Notes: a model not told the origin generated them from the letters alone. DNA of 6,691 nucleotides from Bifidobacteriaceae bacterium (GCA_031260825.1 JAISKS010000067.1:1-6691); one strand, 5' to 3'. Shown: positions 1-6,184, counted from the stretch's first letter. Numbers and translations are program-made.

Positions 1-144
1 ATAATTAAGATATGCAGTTATTTTATTTACTAAAAACTATCCATATGTTAATGTATATTTTTGGCTTTAATACTGCGCAAAACGACATAAATAAAAAAGT
101 TATAAACATTATTTTTTTCAATTTTAATATTTTTTTATTTTCGA

Positions 145-173
145 TTATTAACTTAACAAATAAATGATATATT
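145..173 (+). promoter_or_regulatory. Predicted promoter of the type VII cassette
   Basis: An extended -10 element is visible: TG at 165-166, one base, then TATATT at 168-173. A weak -35 (TTATTA, 145-150) lies 17 bp upstream. The start point would fall near 180, giving a leader of roughly 24 nt that carries a good Shine-Dalgarno (AAAGGAG, 192-198) before the ATG at 204. This leadered layout contrasts with the leaderless layout predicted for other genes in the window. The rest of 1-144 is very AT-rich, and I see no gene, tail of a gene or strong hairpin in it. Because the region is so AT-rich, chance matches to promoter boxes are easy. Confidence 0.45.
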
Positions 174-203
174 ATTAATAAAAATATAGATAAAGGAGAA
201 ATT

Positions 204-500
204 ATGGCAAATATAAATGTTTCGTATGAGGAATTACAATCTACATCGGCAGCGATCAATGCCGGTAGAGACGAGATTTTTAGTAATCTTGATAAATTAA
301 AAGCAAGGATGGATAATTTAATTACTTCAGGTTTTGTAACGGATCGATCATCTGTAGCTATTGGAGAAGCCTATGAGCAATTTACTTTAGGTGCGAGAAA
401 TACTATTCAAGGTTTGGATCAAGTTGTAGCATTTTTAAATAAAGCAGAGCAAACCCTTAGAGAAGTTGACTTGCAGCTTGCAAGTACATTATCAAACTAA
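204..500 (+). CDS. WXG100-like (ESAT-6-type) small helical protein
   Basis: This 98-residue protein has the size and plan of a WXG100 type VII secretion substrate or partner: two long amphipathic helices (about 5-40 and 50-95) joined by a short turn. The canonical W-x-G turn is absent and S42-G-F-V-T-D47 stands in its place. The following segment (AYEQFTLGA at 56-64, then IQGLDQV and AFLNKAEQTLREVD) resembles a WXG100-like subfamily I know from Actinobacteria. No signal peptide or membrane segment is present. The start is set by a strong AAAGGAG (192-198) five bases before the ATG. It is first in a three-gene cassette, 3 bp ahead of the next gene, and probably dimerises with that product or with the helical N-terminus of the downstream lipase. 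No C-terminal YxxxD/E motif is seen in this protein itself. The family call is by pattern, not by search. Confidence 0.75.
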   Translation: MANINVSYEELQSTSAAINAGRDEIFSNLDKLKARMDNLITSGFVTDRSSVAIGEAYEQFTLGARNTIQGLDQVVAFLNKAEQTLREVDLQLASTLSN

Positions 501-503
501 TTT

Positions 504-779
504 ATGAATACTGAAATTTTAAATCATTATTATAATGAGTTATGGAATCTTAAAGATGAGATTATTAATAAATGTAAAATTCTAAAAAACTTTAGATGTA
601 GTGAATCGTCTTATGATGATATTGAAATTATGTTTGAAAAAGTACTTAGAAAAAGTTTTAATTTAGGAATCTCATCTTTAAAAGAAGTATGCGAAAATTT
701 AGATGAAGTAACGGTGAGTATAAAAAAGTTTGAACAAAAAGCTAAAAATGACTTTGATATTTTAGCGCCTAAATTTTAG
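504..779 (+). CDS. Small helical protein, putative type VII partner or chaperone
   Basis: I do not recognise this 91-residue protein as a named family. It is predicted all-helical, rich in Lys, Glu, Asn and Ile, with no signal peptide or membrane span. A likely break near residues 30-40 (NFRCSESSYDD) gives a two-helix hairpin of WXG100-like size. A YxxxE pattern (Y37-E41) lies in the middle rather than at the end, so it is weak evidence for export. The gene starts 3 bp after the stop of the WXG100-like gene and has no recognisable Shine-Dalgarno, which points to translational coupling. A gap of 26 bp separates it from the lipase gene. LXG-type and TslA-type effectors elsewhere are known to need small helical partners for targeting, and position and size fit that role. 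An immunity role cannot be excluded. The reading frame is well supported; the function is inferred from context. Confidence 0.6.
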   Translation: MNTEILNHYYNELWNLKDEIINKCKILKNFRCSESSYDDIEIMFEKVLRKSFNLGISSLKEVCENLDEVTVSIKKFEQKAKNDFDILAPKF

Positions 780-805
780 TTTAGATATTTTTAAGGGAGA
801 GCGAT

Positions 806-2164
806 ATGCAAATTGATTATAATGAGTTTAATTATTTAATTTCTAAATGTCAAGATATGTCGAATTTATTAATGCATTGTAAAACCAAAATTACATCACT
901 TATGTCTGAAAATGAATACTCGCAGATAAAAGACATCTCACCAACTTATTATATGAAGCTAAGTTTGAAATTAAAATTTATAAAAACAAAAATTAATATT
1001 ACTCAAAATTTATTAAATAAAATAATTGACTTTTGCAAATATTTAATCACAATGTATGAAGATGCGGATGGACGGCTAGCAAATGCGGCTGATTTATTTA
1101 GGGATAGTACCAAATTTATAAATAGTAATTTATTGCTCACGGGTCGCGGAGCTGCAGGATTTGTTACTAGTGCATATTTGCAAGATTTGAATAATGGACT
1201 TAATAAAAACGGTTTATCATATATTGATATTTTTACTGATTTAAAAGATGAACAATATCAGACTATAATAAATAATGCTTTGATATTATCATCAGCTTTA
1301 GGATTAAGTGTAAAATGCTATTTAGGTGAATCATTTACAACTGAATCAGAAAAATTATTAAGGATAAAAAAACATTCTAGAGAAGTGCGTCCTGAGATAA
1401 AAGATAAATATTTGACTCCACATAATTTAGAAGAATTAATATACAATTTCGAATTAGTAAATCGAATTGGTGGCGATGATGAAATGGCAATGCGGATAAT
1501 TTCAAAAACTGATGAGTATGGAAATGTGATAAGTATGACAGTGATTATGCCACCAACTCACGGTTTTGAAACACCAAATAGTTGGCAACAAGATGGCGGA
1601 TTAATGGTAGATAATGCGCCAATTTTAGAAAATGCAAAACTAGCGATTGAAAAAGAATTTGCAAAATTAGGAATGGTTGACGGTAAAGATATTCCCATAA
1701 TGATTGGTGGATTTTCGCAAGGTGGACTTGCTGCTGCAGCTTTTAGTCAAAAATATCAAAACGATTTTAATATATCACAAGTCGTTACAGTAGGTTCACC
1801 AATTGGAATATTTTCTGGAATTCCTAAATCAACAAATGTTATAGCATTTGAGTTTGATGATGATATTGTACCAAAATTAGACTTGACTAAAAATCCTATT
1901 GCAAATAATTGGGAAACTATAAAAATTGATAATGGAAAATATGGTGTTCCCGGAGGATTTAATTATTTTGGTGATACTGATGATCGCCGCAAATATGCTG
2001 ATGCCAATCCGCTGACAGCAGGTCAGGCTCATAATGCTGGGAAATATGCAGACGCAGCTGCTTCGGATATGTATGCAGCAAAAAATCCTAATAATACTAA
2101 TGAATTTTTTAGTAATCGTGGTGATGGGAGCGATATGTTAATTAGTGATTATTTTATGCACTAA
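806..2164 (+). CDS. Putative type VII-exported lipase/esterase (helical N-terminus plus alpha/beta hydrolase)
   Basis: This 452-residue protein has two parts. Residues 1 to about 110 are helical and end in M83-YEDADGRLANAA, containing a YxxxD export-type motif (Y84, D88) as used by type VII substrates. The C-terminal part (about 160-425) is an alpha/beta hydrolase: the nucleophile elbow GFSQG (302-306) gives Ser304, V326-VTVGSP follows, Asp353 lies in EFDDDIVPKLD (349-359), and His409 lies in GQAHNAGKY. This motif order, including NPIANNWETI (363-372), is typical of actinobacterial alpha/beta hydrolases acting on esters or lipids. No Sec signal or membrane span is visible. GGGAG at 795-799 supports the ATG at 806. 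It is third in a cassette behind two small helical proteins, which suggests an exported effector and its partners. The substrate is unknown: a toxin, a nutritional lipase and an envelope-remodelling esterase are all possible. No immunity gene follows. Confidence 0.75.
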   Translation: MQIDYNEFNYLISKCQDMSNLLMHCKTKITSLMSENEYSQIKDISPTYYMKLSLKLKFIKTKINITQNLLNKIIDFCKYLITMYEDADGRLANAADLFRDSTKFINSNLLLTGRGAAGFVTSAYLQDLNNGLNKNGLSYIDIFTDLKDEQYQTIINNALILSSALGLSVKCYLGESFTTESEKLLRIKKHSREVRPEIKDKYLTPHNLEELIYNFELVNRIGGDDEMAMRIISKTDEYGNVISMTVIMPPTHGFETPNSWQQDGGLMVDNAPILENAKLAIEKEFAKLGMVDGKDIPIMIGGFSQGGLAAAAFSQKYQNDFNISQVVTVGSPIGIFSGIPKSTNVIAFEFDDDIVPKLDLTKNPIANNWETIKIDNGKYGVPGGFNYFGDTDDRRKYADANPLTAGQAHNAGKYADAAASDMYAAKNPNNTNEFFSNRGDGSDMLISDYFMH

Positions 2165-2170
2165 ACATTT

Positions 2171-2208
2171 TTAGATTGCTCTAAGAATATTAGATTACAC
2201 TAAGAATT
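2171..2208. repeat. Two 19-bp direct repeats between convergent genes
   Basis: Copy one (2171-2189) and copy two (2190-2208) are adjacent and match at 16 of 19 positions: TTAGATT, three variable bases, then CTAAGAAT. Each copy contains a small inverted repeat (TTAGA facing TCTAA in copy one, TTAG facing CTAA in copy two). The pair fills most of the 53-bp gap between the 3' ends of the lipase gene and the FHA gene. It could be a weak bidirectional transcription end or a protein-binding pair. No GC-rich stem with a U-tract is present, so it is not a clear intrinsic terminator. Confidence 0.55.
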
Positions 2209-2217
2209 TTAAATATA

Positions 2218-3720
2218 TTAACGTCTACGATTTTTTATCGCTTGATTAATTTCTGGATCATCAAGAGATTTTAACCATTTCAATAAACTCTTATAAGTAG
2301 AAGGATTTTTTGCTACAGCAACTCTTAAATGTGGAGCAACTTTCACAATATCAGCGAGTATTAATAAATCTGTTTCTGGATCAAGAGCTTGCTGTAAAGT
2401 ATATTCTGACTCTTGTTCATCATCAGAATCGTCAGTCAATTCATCATCATCATAATTTTCAGATTCTTCTAGATTTTCTGGATCTTCATCATCAAGTTCA
2501 AAATCAAATATACTATCTTGAACCTCATCGCCAATAACGATATCTTCAGTTGTCTCTAAATGAACAGATGGAATCACAGTTGTCTCAGTGATATTTTCAT
2601 CAACCAAATTAGCCAGCTGATCGATATCAACTTCCAAAGCAAGCGGCTTAACCTCTTCGATTGCATCTATTTCGCGTCGATATTTTTCATACTCAGGATT
2701 TAGTTCAATCGCATCAAAATGTGTAGTTTCAGCGATCAAATCTAGGTCGTCCATAAATGCAGCAGGAAGCTGAGCTTCAACTTTTTCATTATTAGTAAGT
2801 GTTGTAAAAATCGAATCCTCTTGTAAATTTTCTTCTTGTGATTTTGTAGGTTGTTTTTTGAAATAATCATCAAAACCAAAACTCTTAATTTCAGATTCAG
2901 TTGCGAGTTTATTTGAAATAGTAATTGGCGATGTGTGATATTCGCCAGTAGAATTTTGCTTATCATTAGTTGGCTTAGAAGTTTTTTGTACTGAAGGTGT
3001 TTGTGATGAAGTTGTTTCTGTTGGAGTTGCTTGTGCTGGCGCTGTCTTTGGAATAGAAACTTTTTTAGCAGGTTTTGTAGCTTTTTTAACAGGTACAGTT
3101 TTGCTAGTTGCAGTACCAACAGCGGCAAGAGCAGCAGCTTCAGCAGCGGAAGCAGTAATAGTACCAGCTGCAGCACCAGAAATAGTACCAGAAACTGGAA
3201 CTTTAATATCCAATGCATTATCTTTTTTAACAGATTTTGTAACAACAGGTTCGCTATATGCTTTCTTAAGTTTTTCTGCAAATTCTTTTCTATCTGGAAT
3301 TTTCGTGACGATAGGATGTTGGTCTAAAATATTATCCGATCTAAACATACCGGCAGCGTCTGCGCTATTATCAGAATCAACTAGAGAGTCTTTGTCAATA
3401 GAAATCACGAAAGCAAAATTTCCCATATAAACAGTTTTATTAATTGGAACTAATTCTGCATAAGTAGTTGGGATTTTAATGTGATTATTTGCAGAGCCAA
3501 TATAAGAACCATTTGTAGAGCCAAGATCGCGAACCATCGGATTGCCTTCTTTATCGAAAGTGATATGCAAATGATTTTTTGAAATTGACTTAGTAGTATC
3601 TTTTATTTTAATAATATCAGTGTTAAGATACGCAGAACCATCAGGGTTTTTGCCTAGAAGTGTAGAGCGATTTATCTTGTACACAGTTCCATCAGCGAAG
3701 GTGATTCTATAATTTATCAT
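2218..3720 (-). CDS. FHA-domain protein with acidic linker and C-terminal LRV domain
   Basis: This 500-residue protein begins with an FHA phosphothreonine-binding domain (about 1-108) carrying the expected signature: G23-K, S47-K-N-H50, and D65-LGSTNGSYI. A long, low-complexity, probably disordered middle follows. It has an Ala/Gly stretch (about 180-202), a Lys/Pro/Thr/Ser/Gln-rich stretch (204-255), and a very acidic stretch (about 400-440). The last 60 residues (LDPETDLLILADIVK, then HLRVAVAKNPSTYKSLLKWL and DPEINQAI) match the variant leucine-rich repeat (LRV) type of domain seen in actinobacterial proteins. No convincing membrane span is present. It probably acts as a phospho-dependent scaffold downstream of Ser/Thr kinases. 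FHA proteins are parts of some type VII systems, so a link to the neighbouring cassette is possible, but the gene is convergent with it. No Shine-Dalgarno is present; the predicted transcript is leaderless. Confidence 0.85.
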   Translation of the reverse strand: MINYRITFADGTVYKINRSTLLGKNPDGSAYLNTDIIKIKDTTKSISKNHLHITFDKEGNPMVRDLGSTNGSYIGSANNHIKIPTTYAELVPINKTVYMGNFAFVISIDKDSLVDSDNSADAAGMFRSDNILDQHPIVTKIPDRKEFAEKLKKAYSEPVVTKSVKKDNALDIKVPVSGTISGAAAGTITASAAEAAALAAVGTATSKTVPVKKATKPAKKVSIPKTAPAQATPTETTSSQTPSVQKTSKPTNDKQNSTGEYHTSPITISNKLATESEIKSFGFDDYFKKQPTKSQEENLQEDSIFTTLTNNEKVEAQLPAAFMDDLDLIAETTHFDAIELNPEYEKYRREIDAIEEVKPLALEVDIDQLANLVDENITETTVIPSVHLETTEDIVIGDEVQDSIFDFELDDEDPENLEESENYDDDELTDDSDDEQESEYTLQQALDPETDLLILADIVKVAPHLRVAVAKNPSTYKSLLKWLKSLDDPEINQAIKNRRR

Positions 3721-3726
3721 ATATAG

Positions 3727-3755
3727 ATTTTACACTGAAAATTGCAAATTGTTAT
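3727..3755 (-). promoter_or_regulatory. Predicted leaderless promoter of the FHA gene
   Basis: On the minus strand a TAAAAT -10 (3732 down to 3727) lies 17 bp from a partial -35 ATAACA (3755 down to 3750). Exactly six bases separate the -10 from the ATG at 3720, so initiation seven bases after the -10 would start the RNA at the A of the start codon. No Shine-Dalgarno exists upstream of the ATG, in agreement with a leaderless mRNA. The -35 shares 3752-3755 with that predicted for the divergent ruvX. Confidence 0.5.
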
Positions 3756-3780
3756 TATTTGGGTTTATATATGGTATGCT
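3752..3780 (+). promoter_or_regulatory. Predicted leaderless promoter of ruvX
   Basis: An extended -10 is seen: TG at 3772-3773, one base, then TATGCT (3775-3780), fitting the TAnnnT form common in actinobacteria. A weak -35 TTATTA (3752-3757) is 17 bp away. Six bases separate the -10 from the ATG at 3787, again predicting a transcript that starts at the initiation codon. The arrangement mirrors the FHA promoter around a centre between 3753 and 3754. Confidence 0.5.
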
Positions 3781-3786
3781 TATTAT

Positions 3787-4239
3787 ATGAGTAAATCAAT
3801 TGCGATAGATATGGGTAAAAAGCGAATTGGGCTTGCTATAGCTGATAATACGCTTAATATTCCGATTCCTTATGAAACTATATTTGTTAATTTTAACGAA
3901 TTTGATAAGGAATTAATAAATTTTGATAATGATGACACAGCAAAAATTGTGACAACCATTACAGATATCTTTGAATCGGAAAATATTACACGAGTTTTCT
4001 TTGGACTTCCACTTAGTTTAGACGGTGAAGAGGGAATATCTTGCCAAAATGTTAGAAATTTTTGTAAAGTTCTAATTGCTTCTTCAGATATGGAACATTA
4101 TTTTATCGATGAAAGATTTACAACTTCGGCTGCTATCACTGATCTAAAAACTCATATGAATTCAAAAAAACAAAAAAATGTTGTGGATCAGGTTGCTGCA
4201 CTAAAGATTTTAGAAACAGCTTTAAGTATTTATAACTAG
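3787..4239 (+). CDS. ruvX: RuvX/YqgF-family Holliday-junction resolvase or pre-16S rRNA nuclease
   Basis: The 150-residue product has the RNase H-like fold signature of YqgF/RuvX: AIDMGKKRIGLAIAD (6-20, acidic Asp8), FFGLPLSLDGEEG (71-83), FIDERFTT (106-113, Glu109), and VDQVAALKIL (133-142, Asp134). All expected acidic residues are present and the length is normal for the family. Members process the 5' end of pre-16S rRNA in E. coli and are also annotated as Holliday-junction resolvases. The frame is open upstream to a TTG at 3742, but those 15 extra residues (Ile, Trp and Tyr rich) overlap the promoter and lie outside the family, so the ATG at 3787 is chosen. There is no Shine-Dalgarno, consistent with leaderless translation. 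The gene ends 18 bp before the convergent murF stop. Confidence 0.88.
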   Translation: MSKSIAIDMGKKRIGLAIADNTLNIPIPYETIFVNFNEFDKELINFDNDDTAKIVTTITDIFESENITRVFFGLPLSLDGEEGISCQNVRNFCKVLIASSDMEHYFIDERFTTSAAITDLKTHMNSKKQKNVVDQVAALKILETALSIYN

Positions 4240-4270
4240 TATTTATACTGGGGCGGGTTATTTAAGCCCG
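4238..4270. terminator. Possible weak bidirectional terminator between ruvX and murF
   Basis: The 18-bp gap between the convergent ruvX and murF stops, plus the murF end, holds two small inverted repeats. AGTATTTATACT (4238-4249) is a perfect dyad. CGGG (4254-4257) faces CCCG (4267-4270) across a 9-base loop, with GGGC/GCCC as an alternative pairing. Neither side has a clear U-tract, so classic intrinsic termination is doubtful. It is the most GC-rich spot locally, which makes a structural role plausible. Confidence 0.3.
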
Positions 4271-5505
4271 TCAATTACTTCATAAAGCTTTATACCATTT
4301 GAAGCTTTAAAAAGTATTAGAGTTTTTTCCGTAGTATCTAATACTTTTTTTAGTTCATTTTGAAGAGCCTCATTATTTTCAAAATGAGTAACATCTTTTG
4401 AATCAGCGAATGATATATACACATCATTTAATATATCACCAACAGTGAACACGCGAGTAGCCCCTATTTTAAGGGCATAATCTATTATAGATTCATGTAT
4501 CTTTTTAGATTCACTTCCTGCTTCCAATATATCTCCAAAAACAAAATAATAATTTTCAGAATTTTGATTCATCAAAACATCAAGAGCAGCGAGCGTTGAA
4601 ATTTCATTAGCATTATACGAATCATCAATCAAAGTTGCATTAGAATTATATTTCTTAAATTCTAATCTATGCGGAGTGAGACCATTAAGATCAATCGAAT
4701 TTAAGAAATCTACAGAAAAATCATTCGGAATATTTAATGCTAATTCTGCAACTTTTACAGCTAATGTCATATTAAAATCTTGATGTTTTGCAGTAGTATT
4801 TTTGAATTTAATCGCTGTATTAATAGAATGTTTATTGGAATTATTATGTACCGCTATAGCATCTAAAAGCAATTTATTATTACCATTAAAAACTACCAAA
4901 CCATCTTCATATAATCCATTTATAATACTAGCTTTTTCTTTGGCAATATTTTCAATTGAACCAAATTTTTCCAAATGAGAACCTGCAACTTCAGAAATTA
5001 CAGCAGCATCCAAACCAGCAATATCAGTTAATTTCTTAATATCCCCCATATGATCACTGCCCATTTCTAAAATAAGTACTTTTGTAGACTCTGTAGATTC
5101 AAGCACTGTAAGAGGAAGTCCAATATCATTATTAAATGAATTTTTCGCCGCAACAACATTTTCATCACCAAAATATTCTCGCGATATTTTAGCAAGAGTA
5201 TCTTTAATTGTAGTTTTACCAACAGATCCTGTTATTCCGATTACCTTAAGATCGGGATTAAGATCTTTTTGTTTTTGAATATGGATTTTCGCAAGTTCAC
5301 CGAGTCTATCTACGCTATTATCTGTCATATCATATGCCACACCAGTAGACATTACATAGGCAAGTTTGGTTGGGTCATCAAAAATTATTTTTGTACCACC
5401 AAGTTTTATGGCATCTTCAATATAGTCATTTCCATTAGAATTCTCACCATTAATTGCGACGAAAATATCACCTGGTAATATTTGTCGAGAATCTATTTTG
5501 TACAT
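4258..5505 (-). CDS. murF: UDP-N-acetylmuramoyl-tripeptide--D-alanyl-D-alanine ligase (MurF)
   Basis: MurF is the cytoplasmic Mur ligase that adds D-Ala-D-Ala to UDP-MurNAc-tripeptide using ATP. Visible in order are the substrate-domain motif DSRQILPGDIFVAINGE (5-21), the P-loop GSVGKTT (93-99), KNSFNNDIGLPL (121-132), the MurF-type EMGSDHMGDI (147-156), AKEKASI (188-194; Lys191 is at the place of the carbamylated lysine), TPHRLEF (277-283), DDSYNANE (294-301), FGDILEAG (323-330) and LFKASNG (398-404). The length of 415 is short for the family because the N-terminus begins almost at the DSR motif, about 30 residues fewer than E. coli MurF. An in-frame TAA nine bases upstream of the ATG rules out extension. 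It follows the DUF3000-type gene by 15 bp with no Shine-Dalgarno, so it is probably in the same transcript. It shows that the organism builds peptidoglycan. Confidence 0.9.
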   Translation of the reverse strand: MYKIDSRQILPGDIFVAINGENSNGNDYIEDAIKLGGTKIIFDDPTKLAYVMSTGVAYDMTDNSVDRLGELAKIHIQKQKDLNPDLKVIGITGSVGKTTIKDTLAKISREYFGDENVVAAKNSFNNDIGLPLTVLESTESTKVLILEMGSDHMGDIKKLTDIAGLDAAVISEVAGSHLEKFGSIENIAKEKASIINGLYEDGLVVFNGNNKLLLDAIAVHNNSNKHSINTAIKFKNTTAKHQDFNMTLAVKVAELALNIPNDFSVDFLNSIDLNGLTPHRLEFKKYNSNATLIDDSYNANEISTLAALDVLMNQNSENYYFVFGDILEAGSESKKIHESIIDYALKIGATRVFTVGDILNDVYISFADSKDVTHFENNEALQNELKKVLDTTEKTLILFKASNGIKLYEVIDGLK

Positions 5506-5520
5506 AGATAGTTAAAAGTT

Positions 5521-6147
5521 TTATACAGTTTTAATAGATGTAGTGAATTTTATAACGTTTTCATCATCAATAAATATATCATCTAATTGACTAACAGTAT
5601 CTAATAATTCGCACCATAAAATTGCTGAAGGAAGTATTTTATTATCAGCAGGAGTCCAAGAAGCTCTCACCAATAAATCTCTCTCTTCTTCATCTTCAAG
5701 ATTAGGGCAATTTACTTCGCGCATTTCGCCAAATTTCTTTTCGAAATGACATGTTACATTTCCACCAGATCTTACAGCACCAATTTCTTCTAATTTCTCA
5801 GTGATAATATCGCCGATTTTTTCATTGATAGTTGAAGCAGAATATGAGTTATAATCAATTTTAGAACATACTTCAGCGATAATTCTGAAATTACCTTTCC
5901 AGTCTGGATCGTATTTTTGTGAATATAAAATTATTAGTTTTCCATTTGTAGTAAGATCATCTTTTACAACGCCTCTTATTGCAAATGAAAGTTCAACAAA
6001 ATGTTTAGGTGGATGTAGCTCATTAATTTTTATAGTTTTATGATTTGCAAGTTTTTTGATAGATTTAATTGCTTCAAGAAATTCAACCGTAGGCATAGCA
6101 GTAGCTTTATTATTTGTCGAAGAAGTTTTTACAGAATTATTAGTCAT
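5521..6147 (-). CDS. DUF3000-type conserved protein of unknown function
   Basis: The 208-residue product matches my memory of the DUF3000 family, which I know only from Actinobacteria. The features are an N-terminal FLEAIKSIKK helix (23-32), HPPKHFVELSFAI (45-57), a GKLIILYS strand (69-76), W83-KGNFRI, a helical centre (105-124), VTCHFEKKFGEM (131-142), the conserved RASWTP (161-166), and a final WCELLDTVSQL (178-188). The first about 20 residues are Ser/Thr/Asn-rich and probably disordered. No signal peptide or membrane span is present and the function is unknown. The family often sits beside RNase D in actinobacteria, as far as I recall; here murF follows 15 bp downstream instead. The ATG at 6147 is supported by a perfect TATAAT six bases upstream, which predicts a leaderless mRNA, and by the lack of a Shine-Dalgarno. 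Family membership is by eye and should be treated as probable. Confidence 0.7.
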   Translation of the reverse strand: MTNNSVKTSSTNNKATAMPTVEFLEAIKSIKKLANHKTIKINELHPPKHFVELSFAIRGVVKDDLTTNGKLIILYSQKYDPDWKGNFRIIAEVCSKIDYNSYSASTINEKIGDIITEKLEEIGAVRSGGNVTCHFEKKFGEMREVNCPNLEDEEERDLLVRASWTPADNKILPSAILWCELLDTVSQLDDIFIDDENVIKFTTSIKTV

Positions 6148-6153
6148 ATGAAT

Positions 6154-6184
6154 ATTATAGTACTAAGTTTTAAAATTACAGCAA
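6154..6184 (-). promoter_or_regulatory. Predicted leaderless promoter of the DUF3000-type gene and murF
   Basis: A perfect TATAAT lies at 6159 down to 6154 on the minus strand, with six bases (ATTCAT) before the ATG at 6147. This is the same spacing as at the FHA and ruvX starts. The -35 is poor; TTGCTG (6184 down to 6179) with a 19-bp spacer is the best candidate. This promoter probably drives the DUF3000-type gene together with murF. Confidence 0.55.

Noticed and set aside
23..259. Minus-strand 78-residue membrane-like frame
   Set aside because: It overlaps the strongly supported WXG100-like start, its promoter and Shine-Dalgarno. Its hydrophobic, Ile/Phe/Lys-rich look is what AT-rich DNA gives in a random frame.
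3119..3187. Ala/Gly-rich stretch of the FHA protein as a membrane span
   Set aside because: It contains Glu and many Thr/Ser and Gly residues and is not hydrophobic enough. A disordered or helical linker is more likely.
2742..3430. Several long alternative frames inside the FHA gene on both strands (Leu/Gln-rich, Ser/Cys-rich and Ala-rich)
   Set aside because: They are shadows of the low-complexity linker of the FHA protein, which has a clear domain at each end in its own frame.
3742..3786. TTG start giving RuvX 15 extra N-terminal residues
   Set aside because: The extra residues do not belong to the family and overlap the predicted promoter. The ATG at 3787 places the first Asp motif at the normal distance.
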